This document shows positions 1 to 6,477 of a DNA stretch of 11,255 nucleotides, piece by piece. Both the position numbers and the translations under genes were made by a program. A model generated the notes under the pieces. That model saw only the letters and a program-made list of their open reading frames with translations. It ran no database searches and was not told where the DNA came from. Each line of letters begins with the position of its first letter. The stretch's first letter is position 1. The stretch lies in assembly GCA_910584595.1 (NCBI GenBank), contig CAJUBQ010000130.1, positions 1 to 11,255 of the forward strand. Reading direction: 5' to 3'. Source of the stretch: an uncultured Eubacterium sp. (GTDB taxonomy: Bacteria; Bacillota; Clostridia; Lachnospirales; Lachnospiraceae).

Positions 1-146
1 CATACTATCACGCAAAAGTCGATACTCGCAGGCAAAACCCTTATACAAACACGGAAACTGCCTGTATTATCACGGAAACCTGCTGGGAGTTTTCGTGATA
101 ATATAGGTGTTTCCGTGATAATATACAGAGTTTCTGTGTTTGTATA
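1..146. repeat. Array of about six short repeats in both orientations
   Basis: A 15-17 nt motif with core GTTTCCGTGATAATA recurs. Forward copies lie at 89-105 (one change), 109-125 and 130-146 (a variant with CTGTGTTTGTATA). Reverse-complement copies lie at 65-79 (perfect over 15 nt against 109-123) and 42-58 (17 nt, one mismatch against 130-146). A weaker reverse copy is near 1-17. The whole block therefore folds into nested inverted repeats. Spacing is irregular and orientation alternates, so this is not a CRISPR. Arrays of this kind are seen as binding sites for recombinases, replication initiators or regulators. Which of these applies cannot be told from the window, and the array may be the edge of a mobile element lying to the left. 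Confidence 0.7.
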
Positions 147-185
147 TGAGTAAAACGGTAAAAAATAAATGGATAAATGATAATG

Positions 186-220
186 TGAGAAAAGGGCTGT
201 TTCGGCAGTCTTTTTTCTCA
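186..220. terminator. Rho-independent terminator, possibly bidirectional
   Basis: TGAGAAAAGGGCTG (186-199) pairs with CAGTCTTTTTTCTCA (206-220) around a TTTCGG loop. The plus-strand stem ends in six T residues, and the A run on the left gives a T run on the minus strand. It would close a transcript coming from the left of the window, or one arriving from the right. Confidence 0.65.
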
Positions 221-519
221 TGTCTTAAATTTTCACAATTCATTTCTTTACATTTTAAATTTCACAGATATTTTTATAGTGATTCAGAAAATAATAAGTT
301 GGAAAGCGGGGGAATCAGAGGTAATATGCTTACACGGCGGTTTGCGTTTCCACTGTGTCGGACGAATGGCGAAAAACTTTAGGGATGATTTTGAATTTTT
401 TATGGAAAAGAAAAAGATTTCGTTCCCTTGCGGCTGACTGCGCCAAAATTTTGCCGATATAAAAAGTAGAAAAAACTGCCCGTGGGAACGCTATTCTCAT
501 GGGAAATGAATTGCAGGTG
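221..519. other. AT-rich non-coding stretch, no supported gene
   Basis: Nothing recognisable is coded here. The open frame at 140-382 (plus) runs through the terminator stem and has no family signature. The minus-strand frame across 330-785 is the mirror of the receiver domain. The stretch presumably holds the promoter of the truncated response regulator, but no convincing -35/-10 pair was seen. Confidence 0.5.
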
Positions 520-765
520 ATGGGATTGAACATAGCCATATGTGATGATGAGAAGAACATTCGTGAACAGATAAAGGAACTGATAGAAAAAGAAATACCG
601 GATATATGTGCCGGATTATATGAGACGGGGGATGCGCTGCTTGCCGCCGGGAAGCAGTTTGACATTGTGTTCCTTGACATACAGATGGAAGGAACGGATG
701 GGATTGAAACGGCGAAGATGCTCAGGCAGAGGTCATCCTGGTGGCTGTCGCAGGCCAGAGCCTGA
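520..765 (+). pseudogene. Truncated LytTR/AgrA-type response regulator (receiver domain only)
   Basis: The frame begins MGLNIAICDDEKN, the usual start of LytTR-class response regulators; the acidic pair DD follows the first beta strand. It contains FDIVFLDIQMEGTDGIE with the phospho-acceptor Asp in FLDIQM, then helix residues up to KMLRQR. After about 728 the homology stops abruptly and the frame ends at 765 with unrelated residues. The distal receiver (Thr/Ser and Lys motifs) and the whole LytTR DNA-binding domain are missing, so the product of about 80 aa cannot be a working regulator. Intact relatives are about 230-250 aa. ATG 520 was chosen over ATG 499, and TTG 526 is also possible because family members often start M-N-I-A-I-C. 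The abrupt end looks like a deletion junction rather than a point frameshift, since no other frame continues the domain. Confidence 0.75.
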
Positions 766-783
766 TGTAAGGGAGGTAGCGGC

Positions 784-960
784 ATGGGATACGATTATAT
801 GTGCATACCAAACCACAATATCGGCTGTGAGCTTGCGGATTTTTCTGATATACGCTGGACGGTCGGACGGCTTTCTATGCATCCGATAAGGAAAGTGGAT
901 GCCGTAACAGTAGCTGCCGGTATCAGCCATCTAGAAAAGGCCGCCGCAGTATCCGGGTAA
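784..960 (+). CDS. Small hypothetical protein, 58 aa
   Basis: ATG 784 is preceded by GGGAGG (771-776) with a 7-nt spacer, one of the best ribosome sites in the window. The frame ends at TAA 958-960, just 8 nt before a hairpin terminator. The protein begins MGYDYMCIPNHNIGCEL, contains a DIRWTVGRL stretch and ends in an alanine-rich segment. It has no signal peptide or membrane span and I do not recognise a family. Fourteen nt upstream another frame closes at TAA 768-770 (preceding residues EVILVAVAGQSLM), so this may be the last gene of an operon whose upstream part was lost in the deletion that cut the response regulator. It could equally be the 5' stub of a longer frameshifted gene. The translation signals are well supported; the function is unknown. 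Confidence 0.45.
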   Translation: MGYDYMCIPNHNIGCELADFSDIRWTVGRLSMHPIRKVDAVTVAAGISHLEKAAAVSG

Positions 961-968
961 AAAACGTG

Positions 969-1001
969 AAAGGCCATGGATTCTTAAAGCCCATGGCCTT
1001 T
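969..1001. terminator. Stem-loop terminator after the 58-aa ORF
   Basis: AAAGGCCATGG (969-979) pairs perfectly with CCATGGCCTTT (991-1001) around an 11-nt loop. The plus-strand tail is only moderately T-rich (CTGTATGTTT). On the minus strand the stem is followed by CACGTTTTTT, so it may work better in that direction. Confidence 0.65.
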
Positions 1002-1103
1002 CTGTATGTTTGAAACTGCCGATAGAAGTGTGCTGTTTGTTTGCTGGCAGCGTGCGGTTAAATACGACACTGCGCAGTCAAATATTAGAACATGTTAAAA
1101 TAA

Positions 1104-1259
1104 TTCGCTGTTAGTTCCGATTACAATTCGCCGTTCAACAGTCTGTTTGTCGGTCGTATTTCGGATGGGATGATAGCAGGCGTAGCTTATATCAAAATCG
1201 TCATGATCGTGTTTATGGCGGTTCCCCTTCTTAAATATCTGGCAGTGACAGGAAATAAG
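1104..1259 (+). pseudogene. Remnant of an integral membrane protein
   Basis: Immediately after a stop (1101-1103) the frame reads as a plausible C-terminal membrane-protein tail. It has an NSLFVGRISDG loop, then a strongly hydrophobic helix containing AYIKIVMIVFMAVPLL, then LAVTGNKG, after which it runs into a terminator hairpin. The open frame continues to 1421 but codes only hairpin and antisense sequence beyond about 1259. There is no start with a ribosome site; ATG 1170 is internal to the hydrophobic part. I do not recognise the family. The position before a terminator fits a gene whose 5' part has been deleted. Confidence 0.35.
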
Positions 1260-1294
1260 GGCTTCCGGCACATTCGATGTGTACGGAAGCCTTT
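1257..1294. terminator. Hairpin terminator, ROK gene 3' end
   Basis: GGCTTCCG (1260-1267) pairs with CGGAAGCC (1284-1291). The outer bases 1257-1259 add A-T and G-T pairs with 1292-1294, and an inner CACAT/ATGTG stem caps a TCG loop. It lies about 40 nt past the stop of the minus-strand ROK gene and can serve it (tail CTTATTTCC). It may also serve the plus-strand remnant (tail CTTTGCAGGTTTT). Confidence 0.65.
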
Positions 1295-1335
1295 GCAGGT
1301 TTTACAGGATCCTGCCGGTGTCATGGGAAAACGGC

Positions 1336-2469
1336 TCAGATATCAGGGCCGCTTAAAAAATCCTGGATATAAGGGAGCGCTGCTCCGATGGAAATGTTGT
1401 GTTTTGGCATTTTGCTTATAAGGAGAAAATCATGTGCTTCTGCAAATGGCGTCATTTGCTCGATTTGCTTATGAAGAAAGGAGATGTCTTCTTCATGCAG
1501 ATATTGGGCAAGGTATCCGCCAAGGATAAAGTCGGTGTCATAAATCAGGTGGAGCATGTTGACTGCTTTTGCCAGATTTGTCAGAAACAGGTTCCAGCGG
1601 TTTAGGGCAGAAGGTTCTTTCTGCCTCACATTGGCAAAAAAGCATTCCGGTGTTTCGGATTCTGCAAGGAGTGATGTCAAAGACAGCATTGTTTCCATGC
1701 AGCCCCTCTTGCCGCAGTAACATCTGGAACCGTCCGGCTGCATCGGTATGTGTTCGATCGTAGAGCTGTGGCCGTGTTTTCCGGTTAAAATGGTTCCTTT
1801 CGATATAATGGCAGCCCCAAGGTGCCTGCTTAATGACAGGTAAAATGCATCGGTAAGCCCGGGTGATGCCCATAGTTCTGAAATCGCTGCACTTTCTGCA
1901 TCGTGGATAAAGGAGCAAGGGTACGGGAGATGATTAGAGAATTCTGTGATGGAAAGTCCGGTGCATGACAAAATCTCGCCGTATAATATTGTCTGTTTAT
2001 CCGGCGTTACCAGTCCCTGCATGGCGAAGCCGATGCCAAGGATCTGGCTGTCGGCAGTTCCTAATGCATTTTTAAATTCAAAAATCTTATCACATACGGC
2101 TTTAAAATAGGGGCCGCTGCATTCGAATGTAATTTCGTATGTCATTCGGTTTATCTTTTCACCATAGAGGTTTATGGCAATCATCTTTACTTCTTTTTCT
2201 AAGATTTCCACTCCAATACTGATCCGGTAGTCAGTAATAATGGAATAAGCGGCAGCTTTTCTTCCGACCAGTTCTGTATCGATCCGGCCGGTTTTTTGAA
2301 TCAGCCCGTCATTTTCCAGCGCCGTCAGATTTGTTGTGACGGTAGGACGGCTCAGTCGCAGGTCATAGGAAATGTCCTGTTGGGAAACTTTTTTGTTTTT
2401 ATAAATATATTCATAAATCAGGCTGCGGTTATTCTGCTTAATCTGATTCGGAGTAATGCTTTTTTTCAT
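1336..2469 (-). CDS. ROK-family (NagC/XylR-type) transcriptional repressor
   Basis: This is a 377-aa protein of normal length for ROK regulators. Residues about 1-65 form a winged helix-turn-helix (KVSQQDISYDLRLSRPTVTTNLTALENDGLI), absent from ROK sugar kinases. The rest is a ROK fold with GIGFAMQGLV, a degenerate HDAESAA in place of the kinase DNDANxA, and the zinc motif C250-x-C252-G-x-x-G-C257 with His240 as the probable fourth ligand. The ATP-binding DxGxT is replaced by SIGVEI, so this is a sensor and not a kinase. The predicted role is to bind a sugar or sugar phosphate and release operators in front of the divergent catabolic operon. ATG 2469 is chosen because AGGAT lies just upstream and the HTH begins at the expected distance. 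Operator candidate 2482-2507 overlaps its own transcription start, predicting autorepression. The effector is unknown. Confidence 0.93.
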   Translation of the reverse strand: MKKSITPNQIKQNNRSLIYEYIYKNKKVSQQDISYDLRLSRPTVTTNLTALENDGLIQKTGRIDTELVGRKAAAYSIITDYRISIGVEILEKEVKMIAINLYGEKINRMTYEITFECSGPYFKAVCDKIFEFKNALGTADSQILGIGFAMQGLVTPDKQTILYGEILSCTGLSITEFSNHLPYPCSFIHDAESAAISELWASPGLTDAFYLSLSRHLGAAIISKGTILTGKHGHSSTIEHIPMQPDGSRCYCGKRGCMETMLSLTSLLAESETPECFFANVRQKEPSALNRWNLFLTNLAKAVNMLHLIYDTDFILGGYLAQYLHEEDISFLHKQIEQMTPFAEAHDFLLISKMPKHNISIGAALPYIQDFLSGPDI

Positions 2470-2481
2470 AATTCAATCCTC

Positions 2482-2507
2482 TATTTTGTAAAATTATTTA
2501 GTAAATT
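2482..2507 (-). promoter_or_regulatory. Operator candidate O1, at the ROK gene start
   Basis: Read on the minus strand, this 26-nt site matches 24 of 26 positions of site 2628-2653. Its core (2485-2505) is a 21-nt imperfect dyad, half-sites ATTTTACAAA and TTTACTAAAT around one central base. It lies right downstream of the -10 box at 2511-2516 and 12 nt before the start codon, so a bound repressor would block the ROK gene's own transcription. Confidence 0.7.
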
Positions 2508-2510
2508 AAT

Positions 2511-2516
2511 ATTATA
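2511..2516 (-). promoter_or_regulatory. -10 box of the ROK gene
   Basis: The minus strand reads TATAAT exactly, placing transcription start near 2504 inside operator O1. The -35 region is poor (TGGATT at 2535-2540, 18-nt spacer). Confidence 0.5.
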
Positions 2517-2590
2517 TCATAAATAGATCGAAAAAATCCATTGAGCATTTTGTATGATTTTTAGATTTAAAAATTGTGTATTATTGCATA

Positions 2591-2619
2591 TTGACGAAAG
2601 GAAGTTCCATTGTTATTAT
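2591..2619 (+). promoter_or_regulatory. Promoter of the catabolic operon
   Basis: TTGACG (2591-2596), a 17-nt spacer and TATTAT (2614-2619) form a good sigma-A promoter. Transcription would start near 2626, directly before operator O2. The AAAGGAG ribosome site for the first gene is at 2664-2670. Confidence 0.65.
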
Positions 2620-2627
2620 GTAAGTAC

Positions 2628-2653
2628 AATTTGATAAATAATTTTACAAAATA
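2628..2653 (+). promoter_or_regulatory. Operator candidate O2, at the operon start
   Basis: This site is the inverted copy of O1, with 24 of 26 positions identical. The core 2630-2650 is a 21-nt imperfect dyad, TTTGATAAAT and ATTTTACAAA around a single central A. It covers about +2 to +27 of the predicted transcript, a classic repressor roadblock position. Centre-to-centre distance to O1 is 146 bp, close to 14 helical turns, so a ROK oligomer could bridge both sites. Confidence 0.72.
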
Positions 2654-2675
2654 ACTTTCAAGAAAGGAGAACGTC

Positions 2676-3452
2676 ATGGGGATTATTGAAAAAATGAGAC
2701 TGGACGGAAAAAAAGGATTTGTAACAGGAGCAGCAAGGGGGATTGGAAAAAGCACAGCGAAGGCATTTGCAGAAGCCGGTGCGGATGTGGCAATCGTGGA
2801 TCTGGATTATGAAGAGGCAAAAAAGACAGCGGAGGAGCTTGCTGGGAAGACCGGCAGGAAAGTGATTGCAATCCAGACGGACTGTACGGATAAGGGGCAG
2901 GTGGATGCAATGGTGGAACAGGTTGTCAGGGAACTGGGAGGGCTTGACTTCTGCCATAACAATGCGGGGATCTGCATCAATGCTCCGGCGGAGGAAATGA
3001 CCTATGAGCAGTGGAACAAAGTCATCAACATCAACCTGAATGGCATATTTCTGACGGATATTGCAGCCGGGAAATATATGCTGGCGCATGGGGGAGGGTC
3101 CATTATCAACACGGCTTCCATGTCAGCGCATATCGTCAACGTGCCGCAGCCGCAGTGCGCGTACAATGCATCCAAGGCAGGCGTGATCCAGCTTACGAAG
3201 TCGCTGGCAATCGAATGGGCAAAGCGCGGTGTCCGTGTAAACAGTATCAGCCCGGGTTACATCGGGACAGAGCTGACGTTAAATTCACCGACTCTGATTC
3301 CGCTGATTGAGAAATGGAATGCGATGGCTCCGCTGGGAAGAATGGGAACGCCGGAGGAACTGGAATCGGTTTGTGTATATCTGGCCGGGGACACGAGTAC
3401 ATTCACGACAGGTTCGGATTTTATCATTGACGGCGCATTTACCTGTTTCTAA
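2676..3452 (+). CDS. SDR-family polyol/ketose dehydrogenase
   Basis: A 258-aa classical short-chain dehydrogenase, full length for the family. The Rossmann motif TGAARGIG is at 17-24, and Asp42 at the end of beta-2 favours NAD(H) over NADP(H). NNAG is at 95-98, and the catalytic tetrad is Asn120, Ser148, Tyr163 and Lys167 (YNASK). The stretch SMSAHIVNVPQPQ before the catalytic Tyr and NSISPGYIGTEL after it resemble the mannitol dehydrogenase, sorbose reductase and L-xylulose reductase branch, so a polyol/2-ketose pair is the likely substrate. No signal or membrane segment is present, so it is cytosolic. It is the first gene of the operon, with AAAGGAG at good spacing. A hairpin separates it from the kinase gene. 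Family assignment is very secure; the substrate is inferred. Confidence 0.93.
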   Translation: MGIIEKMRLDGKKGFVTGAARGIGKSTAKAFAEAGADVAIVDLDYEEAKKTAEELAGKTGRKVIAIQTDCTDKGQVDAMVEQVVRELGGLDFCHNNAGICINAPAEEMTYEQWNKVININLNGIFLTDIAAGKYMLAHGGGSIINTASMSAHIVNVPQPQCAYNASKAGVIQLTKSLAIEWAKRGVRVNSISPGYIGTELTLNSPTLIPLIEKWNAMAPLGRMGTPEELESVCVYLAGDTSTFTTGSDFIIDGAFTCF

Positions 3453-3472
3453 ACAGGCTATGCATACAGGCA

Positions 3473-3510
3473 GCTTCGGCATCCGTAGGAATTTCTGCGG
3501 ATGCCGAAGC
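3473..3510 (+). other. Strong intercistronic hairpin between dehydrogenase and kinase
   Basis: GCTTCGGCATCCG (3473-3485) pairs perfectly with CGGATGCCGAAGC (3498-3510). Three further pairs, including a G-T, leave a GAATTT loop. It is followed by purine-rich AGAAAGAAAGGAG and not by T residues, so it is unlikely to be a full terminator. More likely it protects or marks the 3' end of the dehydrogenase message and sets its ratio to the downstream genes. Confidence 0.6.
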
Positions 3511-3527
3511 AGAAAGAAAGGAGAAGC

Positions 3528-5123
3528 ATGGAAGCAAAAAGATTGATTGTGAATGGGAAGACTGCGCTGGGGATTGAGCTTGGCTCTACCAGGATTAAGG
3601 GTGTGCTTATAGATTTTAGGGGCCAGGTCCTTGCAGTAGGGATCTATGACTGGGAAAATTCTTTTGTCGACAATATCTGGACATACAGTCTGGAGGAAAT
3701 TCATACGGGGATACGCAGGTGCTACAGCTCCTTGCGGGAAGATGTGGAAAGAAAATATGGCGTTTCTCTGCAAAATATCGGCTCTATTGGAATCAGCGCC
3801 ATGATGCATGGATATATGGCGCTGGATAAGGATGGGAAACAGATTGCCCCGTTTCAGACGTGGAGGAATACAAATACGCAAAAGGCGGCGGATGAACTGA
3901 CGGAGCTGTTTGATTTTAACATCCCGCTGCGATGGACGGCAGCTCATTTATACCAGCGCATCCTTGACCGGGAAAGCCATGTGGAAAAATTAGACTATGT
4001 AGCTACGCTGAGCGCCTATATCCATTGGAAGCTCACCGGAAAAAGGGTCATCGGTATCGGGGATGCGGCCGGCATGTTTCCGATTGACTCAAATACCCAT
4101 GACTATGATGCCGGGATGGTGAGAAAATTTGATGATCTGCTGGAGCCGTGTCAATATACATGGAAAATGAAAGATATTTTCCCGGAGGTTCTTGTTGCAG
4201 GAGAAGGTGCGGGGACATTGACGGAAGAAGGAGCGGCATTTTTAGACGAGTCAGGCACACTACGTGCAGGAATTCCGCTCTGCCCGCCGGAAGGGGATGC
4301 GGGGACAGGAATGGCTGCAACGAATTCCGTTGCTCCGGGAACGGGGAATGTATCGGCAGGCACAAGCACATTTGCGATGATTGTGCTGGAAAAGCAGCTG
4401 AGCAGGGTTTACAGGGAAATTGACATGGTGACAACACCCGCCGGATTCCCGTGTGCGATGTCCCATGCGAATAACGGCACCTCCGACCTGAATGCCTGGA
4501 TTGAGCTTTTTAAAGAATTTGCGGATCTGATGGGGATAAAGGCAGATACAGGAGAGCTGTTTGAAAAGCTGTATACGAATGCATTACATGGCGATCCGGA
4601 CTGCGGAGGGCTTCTCGCGTATGGCTACTATTCCGGTGAGAACATAACCATGCTCAATGAAGGGCGGCTGGCATTTTTGCGTACAGCTGACAGCAGGTTT
4701 AATCTGGCGAATTTTATGAAGGTTCATTTATATACATCTCTTGGGGCTGTAAAGATGGGGATGGATATACTGATGGAGGATGAAAAGGTAAAAGTGGAGC
4801 GGATCATGGGGCATGGCGGCTTTTTTAAGACAAAAGGCGTTGGGCAGAGATATTTGGCAGCCGCTGTCAATGCGCCTGTTACCGTAATGGATACAGCAAG
4901 TGAGGGAGGCGCATGGGGCATTGCGCTGCTGGCGGCATATATGATGGATAAAGAAACGGGAGAAAAGCTGGAAGATTATCTTGAAAAGCGGATTTTTGGG
5001 GAGCTTTCCGGTGAGACAGTGATACCATATGCAGAAGAAGTGGAAGGATTCCGTATATTCATGCAGCGCTATAAAGCTGGGCTTGCCATTGAAAAATCCG
5101 CAATAGAAGCAATGGACTGGTAG
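3528..5123 (+). CDS. FGGY-family carbohydrate kinase (xylulokinase-like)
   Basis: Start ATG 3528 sits 3-4 nt after AAAGGAG, giving 531 aa; an upstream in-frame ATG at 3501 lies inside the hairpin and has no ribosome site. The protein has the two-domain FGGY layout. The N-terminal phosphate motif is GIELGSTRIKG (15-25), the sugar-side segment is ISAMMHGYM with FQTWRNT, and the probable catalytic base is Asp257 in EGDAGTG. The nucleotide loop NVSAGTST is at 274-281, and the C-terminal adenosine motif GHGGFF starts at 428. It transfers ATP phosphate to a ketose or similar sugar. Two deviations stand out: Glu17 where most FGGY kinases have Asp, and ISAMMHG where xylulokinases have SGQMHG. It is longer than typical xylulokinase (about 480-500 aa). 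It lies 16 nt before the symporter gene, consistent with one transcript. The family is certain; the substrate is not. Confidence 0.92.
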   Translation: MEAKRLIVNGKTALGIELGSTRIKGVLIDFRGQVLAVGIYDWENSFVDNIWTYSLEEIHTGIRRCYSSLREDVERKYGVSLQNIGSIGISAMMHGYMALDKDGKQIAPFQTWRNTNTQKAADELTELFDFNIPLRWTAAHLYQRILDRESHVEKLDYVATLSAYIHWKLTGKRVIGIGDAAGMFPIDSNTHDYDAGMVRKFDDLLEPCQYTWKMKDIFPEVLVAGEGAGTLTEEGAAFLDESGTLRAGIPLCPPEGDAGTGMAATNSVAPGTGNVSAGTSTFAMIVLEKQLSRVYREIDMVTTPAGFPCAMSHANNGTSDLNAWIELFKEFADLMGIKADTGELFEKLYTNALHGDPDCGGLLAYGYYSGENITMLNEGRLAFLRTADSRFNLANFMKVHLYTSLGAVKMGMDILMEDEKVKVERIMGHGGFFKTKGVGQRYLAAAVNAPVTVMDTASEGGAWGIALLAAYMMDKETGEKLEDYLEKRIFGELSGETVIPYAEEVEGFRIFMQRYKAGLAIEKSAIEAMDW

Positions 5124-5139
5124 GCGAAAGGAGAATGAT

Positions 5140-6477
5140 ATGGGAAAATGGGGAAAACGCATTGGATATGGAATTGGAGATCTTGGATGCAATCTGGTTT
5201 TCAGCACGATGGCATCCTATCTAATGGTTTTTTATACAGATGTGTTTGGCATAACAGCTGCTGCGGCAGGCACAATGATGCTGGTGACAAAATTTATTGA
5301 CGCATTCACGGATACGGGAATGGGGCTGATTGTAGACCGGACGAATACGAAATGGGGTCAGGGGAGGCCTTACTTTCTGGTAGGCGCCGTTCCGTTTGCG
5401 ATCTTTACATTCCTGACTTTTTATATTCCAGACTTTGGAAGCGGTGGAAAGCTGATCTGGGCGTATGTGACATACTGCCTTCTCTGCACAGCGTATACAG
5501 TTGTAAACATACCGCTGAATACAATTGTGCCAAGGCTTACGTCCGATATCCATGAGAGAGACGTCCTGGTTTCTACAAGGATGGTCTGCGCAATGGCCGG
5601 GACGGCGGTTGTAATGTCCATTACGGAGCCGCTTGTGCGGTTTTTTGGCGGTGGAAATGAGGCGAAAGGCTATCTTATTACAATGACAGTATATGGTATT
5701 GCCGCAATGTGCATTTTTTTTGTGACATTTGCCAGTACAGAAGAGGTGGTTCCGCCTACCGTCTGCCAGAAGCATTCCTCACTGAAAGAGGATTTCAAGG
5801 GCCTTACCGGGCAGGCATGGATACTGTTTCTGCTGAATCTGTTTTATTTTTCCCTATATGTCGTAAGAAGCACGACGGTTATTTACTATTTTAAATATAA
5901 CCTGGACAGGACGGAATGGCTGTCTCTGGTAGGAATCCTTGGGATTTTGTCAGGGCTGCCGATGCTTTTACTGCTCCCGGCTCTGGAAAAAAAGTACAGC
6001 AAGAGGAGCCTGATGTTTTTCAGCATTATTTTATACATAGCGGGAGATCTGCTGATTTACATCGGACGGAATCAGACGGTATGTCTGCTGGCCGGACTGG
6101 TCATTACCGGACTGGGAATTTATGGCATTTTCGGGATTACTTTTGCCATGCAGCCGGATGTCATCGATTATTCAGAATATAAAAAGAATGCAAGCGTGGC
6201 AGGATTGATTGCAGCATTTCAGGGTTTTTTTGTAAAAGGCGGAATGGGGCTGATGAGTTTTATCATTGGCGCATTTTTAAAAAATGGAGGGTATGTAGCC
6301 AATGCAGTACAGACAGAGAAAGCGCTTTCTTACATTGAAATCTGTTTTATCTGGATCCCGGTTGTTTTATGCTTATTCATCGCAGCGCTTACCTGGTTTT
6401 ATAAGCTGGACAGCCTGCGCGGAGAAATGACGCGAGAACTGGAAGAGCGGAGGATGAATCAGACAGATGGAATATAA
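5140..6477 (+). CDS. GPH-family sugar:cation symporter (MelB/XylP type)
   Basis: A 445-aa, very hydrophobic protein with the 12-helix pattern of the glycoside-pentoside-hexuronide:cation symporter family. The N-terminus RIGYGIGDLGCN matches the family opening. In helix II, Asp54 and Asp58 (DAFTDTG) correspond to the Na+/H+ coupling aspartates of melibiose permease. The conserved loop DRTNTKWGQGRPY (66-78) follows. It lacks the cytoplasmic IIA-like tail found in some lactose and raffinose transporters of Firmicutes, so direct PTS control is not expected. The GAAAGGAG ribosome site precedes ATG 5140. It would carry the operon's substrate (polyol, pentose or glycoside) into the cell with a proton or sodium ion. 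The last 11 nt overlap the next gene, so the two are translationally coupled. Confidence 0.93.
   Translation: MGKWGKRIGYGIGDLGCNLVFSTMASYLMVFYTDVFGITAAAAGTMMLVTKFIDAFTDTGMGLIVDRTNTKWGQGRPYFLVGAVPFAIFTFLTFYIPDFGSGGKLIWAYVTYCLLCTAYTVVNIPLNTIVPRLTSDIHERDVLVSTRMVCAMAGTAVVMSITEPLVRFFGGGNEAKGYLITMTVYGIAAMCIFFVTFASTEEVVPPTVCQKHSSLKEDFKGLTGQAWILFLLNLFYFSLYVVRSTTVIYYFKYNLDRTEWLSLVGILGILSGLPMLLLLPALEKKYSKRSLMFFSIILYIAGDLLIYIGRNQTVCLLAGLVITGLGIYGIFGITFAMQPDVIDYSEYKKNASVAGLIAAFQGFFVKGGMGLMSFIIGAFLKNGGYVANAVQTEKALSYIEICFIWIPVVLCLFIAALTWFYKLDSLRGEMTRELEERRMNQTDGI

Noticed and set aside
1..146. CRISPR-like array
   Set aside because: Repeats are only 15-17 nt, alternate in orientation and have irregular short spacing; no unique spacers of constant length.
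140..382. 80-codon plus-strand frame
   Set aside because: It passes through the terminator stem at 186-220, is rich in Phe/Lys/Ser from AT-rich DNA and has no ribosome site.
330..785. Minus-strand open frame of 151 codons
   Set aside because: It is antisense to the receiver domain and carries no recognisable motif; low-complexity Ser/Phe-rich translation typical of a shadow frame.
3285..3947. Minus-strand open frame of 220 codons
   Set aside because: It lies antisense to the well-supported SDR and FGGY genes, has no ribosome site at its start and no domain signature.
5221..5775. Minus-strand open frame of 184 codons
   Set aside because: It is antisense to the symporter; His/Cys/Arg-rich composition reflects the complement of hydrophobic codons.
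6317..6330. Palindrome AGAAAGCGCTTTCT resembling a CcpA cre site
   Set aside because: It is deep inside the symporter coding sequence, lacks the flanking T/G of the cre consensus, and no cre was seen near the operon promoter. It could still be an internal roadblock, but position argues against it.
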